DNA of 64,000 bases from Rhodospirillaceae bacterium (GCA_002696205.1 NZRL01000132.1:1-64000); one strand, 5' to 3'; positions 18,391 through 27,366 are shown, counted from the stretch's first letter. Program-made: numbers and translations. The notes: generated by a model not told the origin, from the sequence alone.

Positions 18391-18467
18391 GGGCCAGTAG
18401 CTCAACTGGTTAGAGCCGGCGGCTCATAACCGTCTGGTTGCAGGTTCGAGTCCTGCCTGGCCCACCA
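18391..18467 (+). tRNA. tRNA with CAU anticodon (probably tRNA-Ile2, else elongator tRNA-Met)
   Basis: A 77-nt cloverleaf with encoded CCA. The acceptor GGGCCAG pairs with CTGGCCC, the anticodon loop is CTCATAA (anticodon CAT) on stem GGCGG/CCGTC, and the T-arm is CAGGTTCGAGTCCTG. The variable and T arms resemble the lysidine-modified Ile2 tRNA of enterobacteria more than elongator Met, but the two cannot be separated safely by eye. It is not an initiator tRNA, because the three G-C pairs expected in the anticodon stem are absent. Confidence 0.93.
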
Positions 18468-18493
18468 TTCCTTCGCTCACACAACGCGGCCGC

Positions 18494-19408
18494 CTATTCG
18501 TGCGACCCGCTGCCCGCCTGGGTTTTCGTCGCCCCCGTCACGGGCGCGATGCTGGAGCGGGCGAAGTATTCGGTGATCAGGTCGCCCATCACGTCGGCGG
18601 CGGCGTTGTTGCGCTTGCCGGCGCGGTAGAGCACAAGGTCGACGCCTTCCAACGCGGGGAAGCTCTCCGCTTCGCCGATGATCCGCATGCCGGGCAGAAC
18701 CGAGCTTTTGGCGACGACGCTGACGGCGCTGCCGCTGAGCACGGCCGCCTGCAGGCCACTGATCCCCGCACTGACGAAGGCGATCTTCCATTTCCGCCCG
18801 ACCGAGGCCAGCCCGGCCAGGGCCAGATCGCGGAACACGTTGCCCGGCGGCAACACGGCGAGCGGCACCGGATTGTTGGAATGCAGGGACCGCGTCTCGC
18901 CGGTGACCCAGACCAGCGGTTCGCGGGCGACCACGTCGCCTTCGTCGAAGGCCCGCATGTCGGTGACCAGGGCCAGGTCGATCTCGCCCCGCTTCAGCTG
19001 CGTGACAAGGGGGCTCGACAGCATCGTGCGCAATTCGACCTCGATATCGGGAAAGGCGCTGGCGAAGCTGGAAAGGATCGGCGGCATCAGATAGGCGGCG
19101 TACAGGTCGGGCACCCCGAGCACGACCTTGCCGCTCAGCTTCGGCGCGGTCAGGCGGACCTTAACCTCTTCCTGAAGGTTCATGATCGTCCGCGCGTAAC
19201 CGAGCAGCAATTCGCCGTCCGGCGTCAGCACCAGTTTGCGGTTCACGGTCGTGAACAACTGCGCCTGGACGGTTTCCTCCAGGCGCCGCATTTGCAGGCT
19301 GACGGCCGGCTGGGTGCGCCCGGTCCGGCGCGCGGTTTCCGAGACACTGCCCGTTTCGACCAGTAGAATGAAGGCCTGCAGCAGGCGTAAATCCAAGGGT
19401 TGCTTCAT
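18494..19408 (-). CDS. LysR-family transcriptional regulator
   Basis: 304 aa with an N-terminal winged helix-turn-helix (LRLLQAFILLVETGSVSETARRTGRTQPAVSLQMRRLEE, about 8-46) and a C-terminal inducer-binding domain. It is divergent from the ABC importer genes that begin at 19535, so it probably controls them. A 7-bp inverted repeat with 11-bp spacing lies just upstream of its start. The inducer is unknown. Confidence 0.95.
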   Translation of the reverse strand: MKQPLDLRLLQAFILLVETGSVSETARRTGRTQPAVSLQMRRLEETVQAQLFTTVNRKLVLTPDGELLLGYARTIMNLQEEVKVRLTAPKLSGKVVLGVPDLYAAYLMPPILSSFASAFPDIEVELRTMLSSPLVTQLKRGEIDLALVTDMRAFDEGDVVAREPLVWVTGETRSLHSNNPVPLAVLPPGNVFRDLALAGLASVGRKWKIAFVSAGISGLQAAVLSGSAVSVVAKSSVLPGMRIIGEAESFPALEGVDLVLYRAGKRNNAAADVMGDLITEYFARSSIAPVTGATKTQAGSGSHE

Positions 19409-19412
19409 CTTT

Positions 19413-19437
19413 TTTCCATTAAATATATTTATGGAAA
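19413..19437. promoter_or_regulatory. Candidate LysR-type operator
   Basis: Inverted repeat TTTCCAT (19413-19419) / ATGGAAA (19431-19437) with 11 bp between the arms, the spacing typical of LTTR T-N11-A sites. It begins 5 bp upstream of the LysR start codon and lies in the divergent region shared with the ABC importer. A second A/T palindrome (AAATTT-N3-AAATTT) is at 19451-19465. Confidence 0.5.
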
Positions 19438-19534
19438 TTATTTAAAGAATAAATTTAGTAAATTTTGCACTGCACCCTAAAGTCTCCCTTGCGTCATTCA
19501 AGTCGGGTCGATCCCGCCACAACAGGAGATTGTC

Positions 19535-20500
19535 ATGTCAGGCACCACTCGCCGGAAATTCTTCCATCTCGCCATCGCCGGGGCCTTCTGTGCCTTGGCT
19601 GCCGGGGCTTTCACGCCGGCGGCCGCGGCCGACCGGGTGATCAAGGTCGGCACCTTGAAACTGATCCACGGTGTCACTCCCTATTTCTACGAGAAGTTCG
19701 CACCTGCGGGATACAAGATCGAGGTCGTCCCCTTCGAAAGCCCCACGGACGGTAAGAACGCCGTCGTCACCGGGACCGTCGATTTCGGAATTTACGGCCT
19801 CGCCGCCGCCACCCTGGGGGCCGCCGCGGGCGAGCCCGTGGTCGTCGTCGCCGCCGCCTGCAACCGCGGCATGGCCGTGGTCTCGGGCGCCGATTCCTCG
19901 ATCAACACGATCAAGGACCTGAAGGGCAAGAAGGTCGGCATCTGGCCGGGTTCGACCCAGGAGGTCGTGATCCTGGACCGGCTCAGCGCCGAAGGCATGA
20001 CCATCAAGGACATCAAGCCGATCCGCGTGTCGTTCAGCGACATGGCCCCGGCGTTGGAGCGCGGCGACCTGGACGCCTATGTCGGCGCCGAACCGGGCCC
20101 GGGCATCAGCCTGGCCAAGGGCGTCGGCAAGATCGTCGAATATCCCTATTCGACGCCGACCGGATCGTTGAACATGGTGCTGACGACCAGCCAGGAGAAG
20201 ATCGACAAGGACCCGGAACTGGTCATGACCTTGTTGACCGTGCACCGCAAGGCCGCCGAATACGCCATGAAGACCACGTCCGAATTCGTCGCCATCGCGA
20301 TGCAGAAGCTGGGCCAGCAGAAACCGTCCATCGAGAAAGCCGCGCCCAACGTGGAACTGACCTGGATGATCGACGATCTGTTCCTCAAGCAGGCCAACTA
20401 TTACGGGACCCAGATGCTGAACAAGAAGCAGATCCGTCAGTTGCCCGATTATAAGACCTTCATCAACCCGACCTTCATCACCAAAGTCGCGGGCATGTAA
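19535..20500 (+). CDS. ABC importer substrate-binding protein, NMT1/TauA type
   Basis: 321 aa. It has a twin-arginine-like export signal (TRRKFFHLAIAGAFCALAAG, residues 5-24) ending at about AAAAD. The mature part has the NMT1/SsuA-like periplasmic binding fold: VGTLKLIHG..., DLKGKKVGIWPGSTQEVV and the AYVGAEPG loop. Relatives bind nitrate, sulfonates, taurine or pyrimidine precursors; the ligand is not deducible. It is first in an operon with a permease, an ATPase and a hydrolase. Confidence 0.93.
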   Translation: MSGTTRRKFFHLAIAGAFCALAAGAFTPAAAADRVIKVGTLKLIHGVTPYFYEKFAPAGYKIEVVPFESPTDGKNAVVTGTVDFGIYGLAAATLGAAAGEPVVVVAAACNRGMAVVSGADSSINTIKDLKGKKVGIWPGSTQEVVILDRLSAEGMTIKDIKPIRVSFSDMAPALERGDLDAYVGAEPGPGISLAKGVGKIVEYPYSTPTGSLNMVLTTSQEKIDKDPELVMTLLTVHRKAAEYAMKTTSEFVAIAMQKLGQQKPSIEKAAPNVELTWMIDDLFLKQANYYGTQMLNKKQIRQLPDYKTFINPTFITKVAGM

Positions 20501-20508
20501 TCGTCGAC

Positions 20509-21381
20509 ATGGCCAACGAAGTGAACACCACGACACCAAGCGAAACGGTTGCGTCCGGGGATACCTCCCCGGCGCAACCTGCTTTCGGCCGGGCCGTTAC
20601 CCGGCGGCTGCGGAAAATCGGCCTGGGCCTGATCTTTCCCCTGGCCCTGATCGGCTTCTGGGAATTCATGGTCCGCTGGACCGGCACCCGTCTGATCCCG
20701 CCGCCCGGCGACGTTCTCACCATGATGTGGGATTTCGCCTTCGGCGGCATCTACGAGGACGGCTTCAGCGCCAGCCTGCCGATCCATCTCTGGGTCTCGT
20801 TGCAGCGGGTTTACGGTGGCTTCCTGGCGGCGGCCCTGATCGGCATTCCGTTGGGCGTGGCGCTCGGCCGCTCGCCCCTTCTCCGCGCCATGCTCGACCC
20901 GACCCTGTCGTTGCTGCGACCCGTTCCCGTCACGGCCTGGTTGCCGCTGTCGATGATCTTTTTCGGCCTGGGGCCCAAATCGGCGGTGTTTCTCGTTTTC
21001 CTGGGCGCTTTCTATCCGATCCTGCTGAACACCGTGTTCGGCGTGAAGTCGGTCGATGAACGGCTGCTCGAAGCCGCCGCCATGTTGGGCTGCAAGGGCT
21101 CGCAGCTGTTCCGCTCGGTCGTGCTGCCCGCCGCGACCCCCAGCATCTTCAACGGCCTGCGCCTGGGCCATGGTTTCGCCTGGATCCTGATCGTGGTCGG
21201 CGAAATGACCGGCGTGCCCGAAGGCCTGGGCGCCGTGATCATGGACGGGCGGACGCTGTCGCGCACCGACCTGGTGATTACCGGCATGATCGTGATCGGC
21301 GTCACCGGATACCTGTCCGACCGCCTGATCGTCTCCTTGAACAACCGCCTTCTGCGATGGAGCCCTCAGCACCATGTCTGA
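20509..21381 (+). CDS. ABC importer permease (BPD type)
   Basis: 290 aa, with about six membrane segments and the inner-membrane permease EAA-type loop (EAAAMLGCKGSQLFRSVVLPAATPSIFNGLRLG). This is the SsuC/TauC/NrtB class. The N-terminal about 30 residues are Thr/Ser-rich and cytoplasmic. It begins 8 bp after the binding protein and overlaps the ATPase gene by 8 bp. Confidence 0.95.
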   Translation: MANEVNTTTPSETVASGDTSPAQPAFGRAVTRRLRKIGLGLIFPLALIGFWEFMVRWTGTRLIPPPGDVLTMMWDFAFGGIYEDGFSASLPIHLWVSLQRVYGGFLAAALIGIPLGVALGRSPLLRAMLDPTLSLLRPVPVTAWLPLSMIFFGLGPKSAVFLVFLGAFYPILLNTVFGVKSVDERLLEAAAMLGCKGSQLFRSVVLPAATPSIFNGLRLGHGFAWILIVVGEMTGVPEGLGAVIMDGRTLSRTDLVITGMIVIGVTGYLSDRLIVSLNNRLLRWSPQHHV

Positions 21382-22195
21382 TACCGCCCCCAAAGCACCG
21401 GACAATCATCCGCCGATCATCCGCATCGCCGGTCTGAGCAAATCCTTCCAGTCCGAAACCGGTTCGTTCCAGGCGCTCCGCGGGATCGACCTGGACATCG
21501 ACCGTGGCGAGTTCGTCTGCCTGCTGGGTGCGTCGGGCTGCGGCAAGTCGACCCTGCTGCGCATCATCGCCGGGTTCGAGACGGCCAGCGAAGGCACGGC
21601 CAGCGTGTTCGACCGGCCGGTCGAAGCGCCGGCCCCCGACCGCGGCATCGTGTTTCAGGACTACGCCCTGTTCCCCTGGCTGACGGTGCACGAGAACATC
21701 GCATTCGGCCCGAAGCACGCCGGCATGTCGGCCAAGGAAGTGAAGCGGATCGCCGACAAGTTCACGGAAATGGTCGGCCTGACCGAGTTCACCCATCATT
21801 ACCCGAGCCAGCTTTCCGGCGGCATGAAGCAACGGGTCGCCATTGCCCGCGTGCTCGCCAACGACACGGACATCCTGTTGATGGACGAACCGTTCGGCGC
21901 CTTGGACGCGCTGACCCGGGCGAAGCTGCAGGAAGAGCTTCTGGAAATCTGGCAGCAGACCAAATTGACGGTCATCTTCGTCACCCATTCGGTGGAAGAG
22001 GCCGTGGTCCTGGCGGACCGCATCGTCGTCATGAGCGCCGGTCCCGGCCGCGTCGATTGCGACATGACGGTCGACCTCCCCCGGCCGCGGGACGTCTCGT
22101 CGGAACCGTTCAACGCCATCCGCCGCACCGTCGCGGAGCGGCTCAGCAGCAACCTCGCGCCGGGCCGCCGGCTGACAGCCGGAGACGCCGCTTAA
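21374..22195 (+). CDS. ABC importer ATP-binding protein
   Basis: 273 aa. Walker A GASGCGKST (about residues 53-61), signature LSGGMKQRVAIAR, Walker B DILLMDEPFGALD and H-loop FVTHSVEEAV are all intact. It belongs to the SsuB/TauB/NrtD group and powers the importer encoded by the two preceding genes. Translational coupling to the permease gene is suggested by the overlap. Confidence 0.97.
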   Translation: MSDTAPKAPDNHPPIIRIAGLSKSFQSETGSFQALRGIDLDIDRGEFVCLLGASGCGKSTLLRIIAGFETASEGTASVFDRPVEAPAPDRGIVFQDYALFPWLTVHENIAFGPKHAGMSAKEVKRIADKFTEMVGLTEFTHHYPSQLSGGMKQRVAIARVLANDTDILLMDEPFGALDALTRAKLQEELLEIWQQTKLTVIFVTHSVEEAVVLADRIVVMSAGPGRVDCDMTVDLPRPRDVSSEPFNAIRRTVAERLSSNLAPGRRLTAGDAA

Positions 22196-22196
22196 C

Positions 22197-23063
22197 ATGC
22201 CGACCGAACAGACCACCAAAGCCTATCGCGGCATGGAACGCCCGGCGATCGACGCGGCCTATAACAATTCCGCCGCGGTGAAGGACAGCCCCGAACATCT
22301 GGAAGACTGGCGCCGGCGAAGCGACGAGACCCGTGCCCGGCCGACGGCGCGGCTCGACCTGCCCTACGGCCCCAAAGCCAACAACCGCATCGATTTCTTT
22401 CCCACGGCGACGCCTGGTGCGCCGCTGTTCGTGTTCATCCACGGTGGGTACTGGCATCGCAATACCAAGGAAATTTTCGCCTTCGTCGCCGACGGCGCCA
22501 CCGCCAAGGGCGTCAACGTCGCGACGGTGGGATATACGCTGGCGCCGGACGCGGGGCTGACGGAGATCGTCGCGGAGATTTCGCAATCCATCGACGTTCT
22601 GATCGATTCCGCCGCGGACCTGGGCTTCGATGCCGCATCCGTCGTCGTCGGCGGCTGGTCCGCCGGCGGGCATCTTGCCGCTCTCACCGCAGATCACCCG
22701 GGGGTTTCGGGCGTCTTCTCGATCAGCGGGATTTTCGACCTGACGCCCATCGCGCTCAGCTACATCAACGACGCCTTGGATTTGACGCCCGAGGAAGTCG
22801 CCGGGTTGAGCCCGTTGTTCAATCTGCCGAACAGGAAAATTCCCCATCGCCTGTTCGTCGGCGGCGGCGAATTGCCGGAACTGCAGCGGCAATCGACCGT
22901 CTATGCCGAGGCACTGAACCGGCAGGGCATCCCGGCGGCGTTGGAAACCGTGCCGGGCCTCAACCATTTCACCATCGTCAACGAACTGGCGGCGGAGGGC
23001 GGCAGCCTGCTGAGCGGCCTGCTCCGCCTGGTCGATCAGGTCGCGTCGAAACCGGCGCCCTAG
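22197..23063 (+). CDS. Alpha/beta hydrolase, formamidase/esterase-like
   Basis: 288 aa, starting 1 bp after the ATPase stop. The oxyanion-hole motif HGGYW (about 82-86) and the nucleophile elbow GWSAGG resemble the kynurenine formamidase/carboxylesterase branch. The catalytic His probably lies in PGLNHFTIV. Because it belongs to the importer operon, its substrate is probably the imported compound or a derivative (an amide or ester). It converges on the GrdB-like gene with a 4-bp overlap. Confidence 0.9.
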   Translation: MPTEQTTKAYRGMERPAIDAAYNNSAAVKDSPEHLEDWRRRSDETRARPTARLDLPYGPKANNRIDFFPTATPGAPLFVFIHGGYWHRNTKEIFAFVADGATAKGVNVATVGYTLAPDAGLTEIVAEISQSIDVLIDSAADLGFDAASVVVGGWSAGGHLAALTADHPGVSGVFSISGIFDLTPIALSYINDALDLTPEEVAGLSPLFNLPNRKIPHRLFVGGGELPELQRQSTVYAEALNRQGIPAALETVPGLNHFTIVNELAAEGGSLLSGLLRLVDQVASKPAP

Positions 23064-23962
23064 GCGACCTGTTCGGCGCGGACCTTGTCTTCGGGGTATT
23101 GGTAGCGCGGCGTTTCATCCCGCGCGCCCCGGGTGTCGGACTGGTCGTCGTTGATGGTCTTATCCTTCCAATCGGGATCGATATCGTCCCAATCGCGGCC
23201 CATGTCGACGATGGTGCCGGGCTCGGTCACGGTCTCCAACAGCCCGAGCGCACCCTTCAGCACCTCGTACTGATCCTCGGGATCGTTGGGCTTTCCGGCC
23301 GTATGTCCCAGGGGGTAGTCGATGAACGCGGCGCGCGGCGGCTTGACCGACTGCACGATGTCCAGCGCACTGATCGACAAGGTCGTGGGAATGCCGTCGT
23401 CTTCCAAGGACCGGGCCAGCATCGACATGGTCTGGTGACAGACCGGGCACATGGGGATCAACAGCACGGCGTCCGCGCCCTGATCCCGGACGGTTTCCAG
23501 GATCGCCGGGGTGACGATCTCGCGCACCTTGCGGCTGGAATAGATGCCGCCCATCAACGAGATCAGCGGATCGACGATTTCCCCGACGACGCCGTCGCGT
23601 TCCAGGCGGGCAAGCGCGTTGATCGGGACCAGGCAATTGGGTTCGGCCCGGGCGTCGGGCAGAAAGCGTTCGGCGACATGGCTGAACCGCAGGTCCGACG
23701 TATCCACATCCTTCGAGATCATCCGCATACCGGTGTCGTCCTTGTAATGAAAGGCGACCTGCCCCACGACGTAGGCACCGCCGGAGACGATGACCGAGAC
23801 CCTGCTCTCGCACAACGGCTTGGACGGTTTCACGAGATCCGACGGGCCGTCGTTATGAACCCAGCGGTAGTCGTCGTACCCGTGGCTGCGATACCGATCG
23901 CGGGTCAGCCTAATGTATTCGACGGGCCAGGTGATCCGGTCGTTGGTTGCGTCGTTAGGCAT
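23060..23962 (-). CDS. GrdB-like (glycine/betaine reductase component B family) protein without selenocysteine
   Basis: 300 aa. The central motif LIPMCPVCHQTMSMLARSLE (168-187) matches the region around the UxxCxxC redox motif of GrdB-type reductases, but the Sec position is Ile169 and only C172 and C175 remain. A DYPLGHTAGKPNDPEDQ block (215-231) is shared with the second copy at 47.7-48.7 kb. A strong GGAGGAG site precedes the ATG, which overlaps the 3' end of the CoA-transferase gene by 8 bp. No UGA recoding is needed. GrdB releases substrate groups onto protein Sec in anaerobes; what a Sec-less aerobic form does is unknown. Confidence 0.85.
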   Translation of the reverse strand: MPNDATNDRITWPVEYIRLTRDRYRSHGYDDYRWVHNDGPSDLVKPSKPLCESRVSVIVSGGAYVVGQVAFHYKDDTGMRMISKDVDTSDLRFSHVAERFLPDARAEPNCLVPINALARLERDGVVGEIVDPLISLMGGIYSSRKVREIVTPAILETVRDQGADAVLLIPMCPVCHQTMSMLARSLEDDGIPTTLSISALDIVQSVKPPRAAFIDYPLGHTAGKPNDPEDQYEVLKGALGLLETVTEPGTIVDMGRDWDDIDPDWKDKTINDDQSDTRGARDETPRYQYPEDKVRAEQVA

Positions 23963-25184
23963 TGTCTTCTCCTCCACATCCGATGACACCTTGGGATTCC
24001 AGATCGCCGATCGCGGCCCCATCCATGCCCAGGTATTCGGCCAGGACGGCCTGGGTATCCGCACCTTGCGGCCGCCCGGCCCATCGGACCTGTCCCGGCG
24101 AGCCCATCAACTTGGGCACCACGCCGGGCACGGTGACGCTGTCCAATTCGTCGCTGGGCACGGTCAGCAGCATGTCGCGTTCACGGAAATGCGCGTCGCG
24201 GAAAATATCGGCGACGTCGAAGATCGGCGCCGCCGGGACATGCCCGGCGTTCAACCGTTCGTCCAGATCAGCCAGTGTCTTGCTGCGGGTCCATTCGGTG
24301 ATCAGCGCCGTCAGTTCGGCCTCGTTCTCGTTGCGGGTGACGGCCTCGGCGAAGCGCGGATCGTCCTTCAGGTCCGGGCGGCCCATGGCATCGGCCAGAC
24401 GGCGAAAGACGGAATCGTTGCCGGCAGCGATGTGGATGTAGCTGCCGTCGCCGGTCGGGAACAGATCGTTGGGCGCATGCCCGGGCAAGCGCCCGCCCGC
24501 GCGGCCCGCGACCTTGCCCAGTTTTTCATAGGCCGGGATCAGACCTTCCATCACGGTAAAGGCGGATTCGTAAAGCGTCGCATCGACGCATTGGCCCTTG
24601 CCCGTGTCGCGCCGGTGATACAGCGCCATCATCGCGCCGAGTGCCGCGTAGACGCCGGTCAGGTAATCGGTCAACGGCACGGCGGCGCGGCTCGGCGGGC
24701 GGTCCGGCTCGCCGGTGATGCTGCGCAGGCCGCTCATCCCCTCGCCGATGATGCCGAAACCCGGGCGGTCGCGGTACGGCCCGCTCTGGCCGAAACCGCT
24801 GACCCGGACCATCACCAGGCCCGGGTTGTCCTTGGCCAGGTCGTCATAGCCCAGGCCCCATTTTTCCATGGTGCCCGGGCGGAAGTTTTCGATCAGCACG
24901 TCGCATTTGGCGGCCAGCTTGGCGACCAAGGCGCGGCCTTCCTCGGTCCTCAGGTTGACGGAGATCACCCGCTTGTTGCGCGACAGGCTGGCCCAGGACA
25001 GGGACTTGCCTTCGAATTGATCGCCGAAGCTGCGGACCGGATCGCCGTCGGGGGATTCGACCTTGACGACCTCGGCCCCGAAATCGGCCATCAGCCGCCC
25101 GCAGTACGGCCCCGCCACCGTGGAGCCCAATTCCAACACGCGGCAGCCCTGCAGCGGCCCCATCTCAAACCCATTTTCTGACAT
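23955..25184 (-). CDS. Class III (CaiB/BaiF) CoA-transferase
   Basis: 409 aa. The family opening GCRVLELGSTVAGPYCGRLMADFGAEVVKVE and the motif ENFRPGTMEKWGLGYDDL are clear, and the catalytic Asp is probably that of VPLTDYLTGVYAALG. It transfers CoA between acyl-CoA and a free carboxylic acid. The start at 25184 has a GGGAGGG site; an upstream Met at 25280 gives an unlikely Arg-rich extension. It is followed, with an 8-bp overlap, by the GrdB-like gene, so the two are translationally coupled. A LysR gene is divergent. Confidence 0.95.
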   Translation of the reverse strand: MSENGFEMGPLQGCRVLELGSTVAGPYCGRLMADFGAEVVKVESPDGDPVRSFGDQFEGKSLSWASLSRNKRVISVNLRTEEGRALVAKLAAKCDVLIENFRPGTMEKWGLGYDDLAKDNPGLVMVRVSGFGQSGPYRDRPGFGIIGEGMSGLRSITGEPDRPPSRAAVPLTDYLTGVYAALGAMMALYHRRDTGKGQCVDATLYESAFTVMEGLIPAYEKLGKVAGRAGGRLPGHAPNDLFPTGDGSYIHIAAGNDSVFRRLADAMGRPDLKDDPRFAEAVTRNENEAELTALITEWTRSKTLADLDERLNAGHVPAAPIFDVADIFRDAHFRERDMLLTVPSDELDSVTVPGVVPKLMGSPGQVRWAGRPQGADTQAVLAEYLGMDGAAIGDLESQGVIGCGGEDNA

Positions 25185-25294
25185 GGCGTCCCTCCCGTGA
25201 CACATCGGCGATGCCGCATGCCGGCGGCGGTCTCGGACCCGCGCGATGCAGCCAATCCCATCGGCGCGGTCGGCGGTCATCTTAGGAAGGAGGC

Positions 25295-25326
25295 ATAAGT
25301 TTCAATAACGAAATTTGTTTACTTAT
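25295..25326. promoter_or_regulatory. Candidate operator in a LysR/CoA-transferase divergent region
   Basis: In an A/T-rich stretch, ATAAGT (25295-25300) and ACTTAT (25321-25326) form an outer inverted repeat. An inner TTTC/GAAA repeat lies at 25300-25313. The site is between the divergent CoA-transferase and LysR genes, where a LysR operator would be expected. The spacing is not the canonical N11, so this is tentative. Confidence 0.35.
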
Positions 25327-25383
25327 TTAGTGAGGTTTTCTTACTTTGGTTCTCCAGCCACACCCCAGCCCCGGGAGCCCACC

Positions 25384-26268
25384 ATGCGGGTCAGACACCT
25401 GAAAACCTTCGTCGTCGCGGCGGAGTCCGGCAACTTCGCCCAGGCCGCCGACCGCTTGAACATGACACCCTCGGCGGTCAGCCTGCAGATGAAAACGCTG
25501 GAGGAAACCCTGTCCACGGCGCTGTTCGACCGCACGGTCCGCCCGGCGCAACTGACGCCGCAGGGCCGCGCGATCCTGCCCAACGCAAAGGAGATCGTCA
25601 GCCTTTACGACCGGCTGCTGGTCCAGGCCTCGGGCGACGAGTTGAGCGGCCAGATCCGCATCGGGGCCGTCGGCACCACCCTGACCGGCATCCTGCCGCG
25701 CGCCCTGTCGGCCCTGCAGTCGCGGCATCCGAATCTTGCGTTCCAGGTCGTCGACGGATTTTCCTCCGACCTTGTCAGCGAACTGGAAGCCGACGCCTTC
25801 GACGTGGTTCTGATCAGCGAGCCCGCCGCCGTGCCCGACGGCTATGATTGGCGGCCCGTGGCCAACGAAACCCTGGTCGTCATCGCGCCGCTCGATTGCA
25901 CCGCGGCCTACGACGAAGAAGTCCTGCGGGCCTATCCCTATATCCGCTTCGACCGGCGCGCCTGGTATTCCCATCTGGTCGACGAACAGCTCAAGCAGCG
26001 CGGGATCGAAGTGGTGGAGAAGATGAGCTTTCGAACGTTGGAGGCCGTCTCGACCATGGTGTTCTTCGGGCACGGCGTGTCCATCGTGCCGCTGCGCTAC
26101 CTCAATCAGCCTTTTCCCATGGCCCTGAAGCGCTTTCCCTTCGGCCATCCGCCGGTGCACCGCGGTATCGGCATCCTGTCGCGCCAGGGTCACGAGAAAC
26201 AGGACCTGATCCATGCCTTCCACATGGAGCTTCTGGCCCAGCGCGGCATGGAGGCACGGGAGACCTGA
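25384..26268 (+). CDS. LysR-family transcriptional regulator
   Basis: 294 aa from the Met at 25384, where the winged helix-turn-helix begins (MRVRHLKTFVVAAESGNFAQAADRLNMTPSAVSLQMKTLE). The C-terminal effector domain is complete. It is divergent from the CoA-transferase/GrdB-like operon and is the probable regulator of it. An upstream in-frame Met at 25315 lies in the promoter-like region and is unlikely. Confidence 0.95.
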   Translation: MRVRHLKTFVVAAESGNFAQAADRLNMTPSAVSLQMKTLEETLSTALFDRTVRPAQLTPQGRAILPNAKEIVSLYDRLLVQASGDELSGQIRIGAVGTTLTGILPRALSALQSRHPNLAFQVVDGFSSDLVSELEADAFDVVLISEPAAVPDGYDWRPVANETLVVIAPLDCTAAYDEEVLRAYPYIRFDRRAWYSHLVDEQLKQRGIEVVEKMSFRTLEAVSTMVFFGHGVSIVPLRYLNQPFPMALKRFPFGHPPVHRGIGILSRQGHEKQDLIHAFHMELLAQRGMEARET

Positions 26269-26301
26269 CGGGCGCGCCTCCCGCAAGCACGCCGTCGCCC
26301 A

Positions 26302-27078
26302 TTACGACATGATGTGAAAACCCGCGTCGATATAGGTGACGTCGCCGGTGATCGACCGCGCCCGGTCGGAGATCAGAAAGGCCGCCATGTCCCCGACCTC
26401 GCGGATCGAGACCAATTGGCGTTCCGGTGCGCGGGCGCGGGCCTGATCGATCAGGTCGTCGAAATGGGCGATGCCCGACGCCGCGCGGGTCGCGATCGGC
26501 CCGGGTGACAGCGCGTTGACGCGGATGCCGCGCGGCCCCAGTTCCGCCGCCATGTAGCGGGTCGCCGATTCCAACGCCGCCTTCACCGGGCCCATGACGT
26601 TGTAGCGGTCGACGACTTTCTCGGCCCCATAATAGCTGACGGTCAGCAAACTGCCGCCGTCGGTCATCAGCGGCTCCGCCAGCCGCGCCATGCGCAGGAA
26701 GGAATGCACCGATACATCCATCGCCCGCGCAAACCCGGCGGCAGAGCAATCGACGACCCGGCCGTGCAGGTCTTCCATGGGGCAGAAGGCGATGGAATGA
26801 AGCAGGAAATCGAGGCGCCCCCAATTAGCTTCAATCTCGGCGAACACGGCCTCCAACTGGCCATCGGCCTCGACGTCCAGCGGCAGCAGCATCTGCGCCC
26901 CCAACCGGTCGGCCAAGGGGGCGACATGGGGATGCGCCTTGTCGTTCAGATAAGTGACCGCCAGATCGGCGCCGGCCTCGGTGAAGGCCTCGGCGCATCC
27001 GGCGGCGATGGAATGATCGTTGGCGATCCCGACGACCAGGCCCTTCTTACCGCTCAAGGTTCCGGAAAATCCGTCCAT
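26302..27078 (-). CDS. Enoyl-ACP reductase, FabI type
   Basis: 258 aa SDR of the FabI group. The cofactor site GLVVGIANDHSIAAG replaces the classical TGxxxGxG, the segment LLHSIAF follows, and the active site YNVMGPVK gives the Y-x6-K spacing diagnostic of enoyl-ACP reductases. It reduces trans-2-enoyl-ACP in fatty-acid synthesis. It is monocistronic, with no other fatty-acid synthesis genes next to it, so it may be a second or specialised copy. The 3' end faces the LysR gene. Confidence 0.93.
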   Translation of the reverse strand: MDGFSGTLSGKKGLVVGIANDHSIAAGCAEAFTEAGADLAVTYLNDKAHPHVAPLADRLGAQMLLPLDVEADGQLEAVFAEIEANWGRLDFLLHSIAFCPMEDLHGRVVDCSAAGFARAMDVSVHSFLRMARLAEPLMTDGGSLLTVSYYGAEKVVDRYNVMGPVKAALESATRYMAAELGPRGIRVNALSPGPIATRAASGIAHFDDLIDQARARAPERQLVSIREVGDMAAFLISDRARSITGDVTYIDAGFHIMS

Positions 27079-27366
27079 TCCTTATCTTCCCTGCAGGTTC
27101 GATGGTCACGATTGCCTGCCGGTTATGCCAAGGAACGATGAAACGGCGATGACCTTGACGTAACCCGCGGGCGACACAACGCGGATCGGCGCCTCTCCCC
27201 GGCGATGCGGACAGGCCATGACGTAACGATTTACCTGGAGGGATCCTGGAACGCGCGGCATTCGCCGTCTTTATTTCCGTGCGCGGCACGGACGAAACGA
27301 ACGGCCACGCGACCCGCTTATGTTAGCGGATCGCGCGGGATGCCGAAATCGAAAGGTTTGTGACGC
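27079..27366. other. Intergenic region without a recognisable gene
   Basis: 288 bp between the start of the FabI-type gene and the end of the small Cys-rich gene. The open frames here are short, Arg-rich and lack family features. I see no clear promoter, hairpin terminator or repeat. Confidence 0.5.

Noticed and set aside
18391-18467. Initiator tRNA-fMet
   Set aside because: It lacks the three consecutive G-C pairs in the anticodon stem, and its first acceptor pair is a normal G-C pair.
23060-23962. Possible selenoprotein with an in-frame UGA
   Set aside because: The frame through the CxxC motif contains no UGA. The Sec position is an Ile codon, so no recoding is needed. The same holds for the copy at 47747-48733.
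27047-27289. 80-residue open frame upstream of the FabI-type gene
   Set aside because: Arg-rich with no motif, overlaps the start of the FabI-type gene on the same strand, and lacks a ribosome site.
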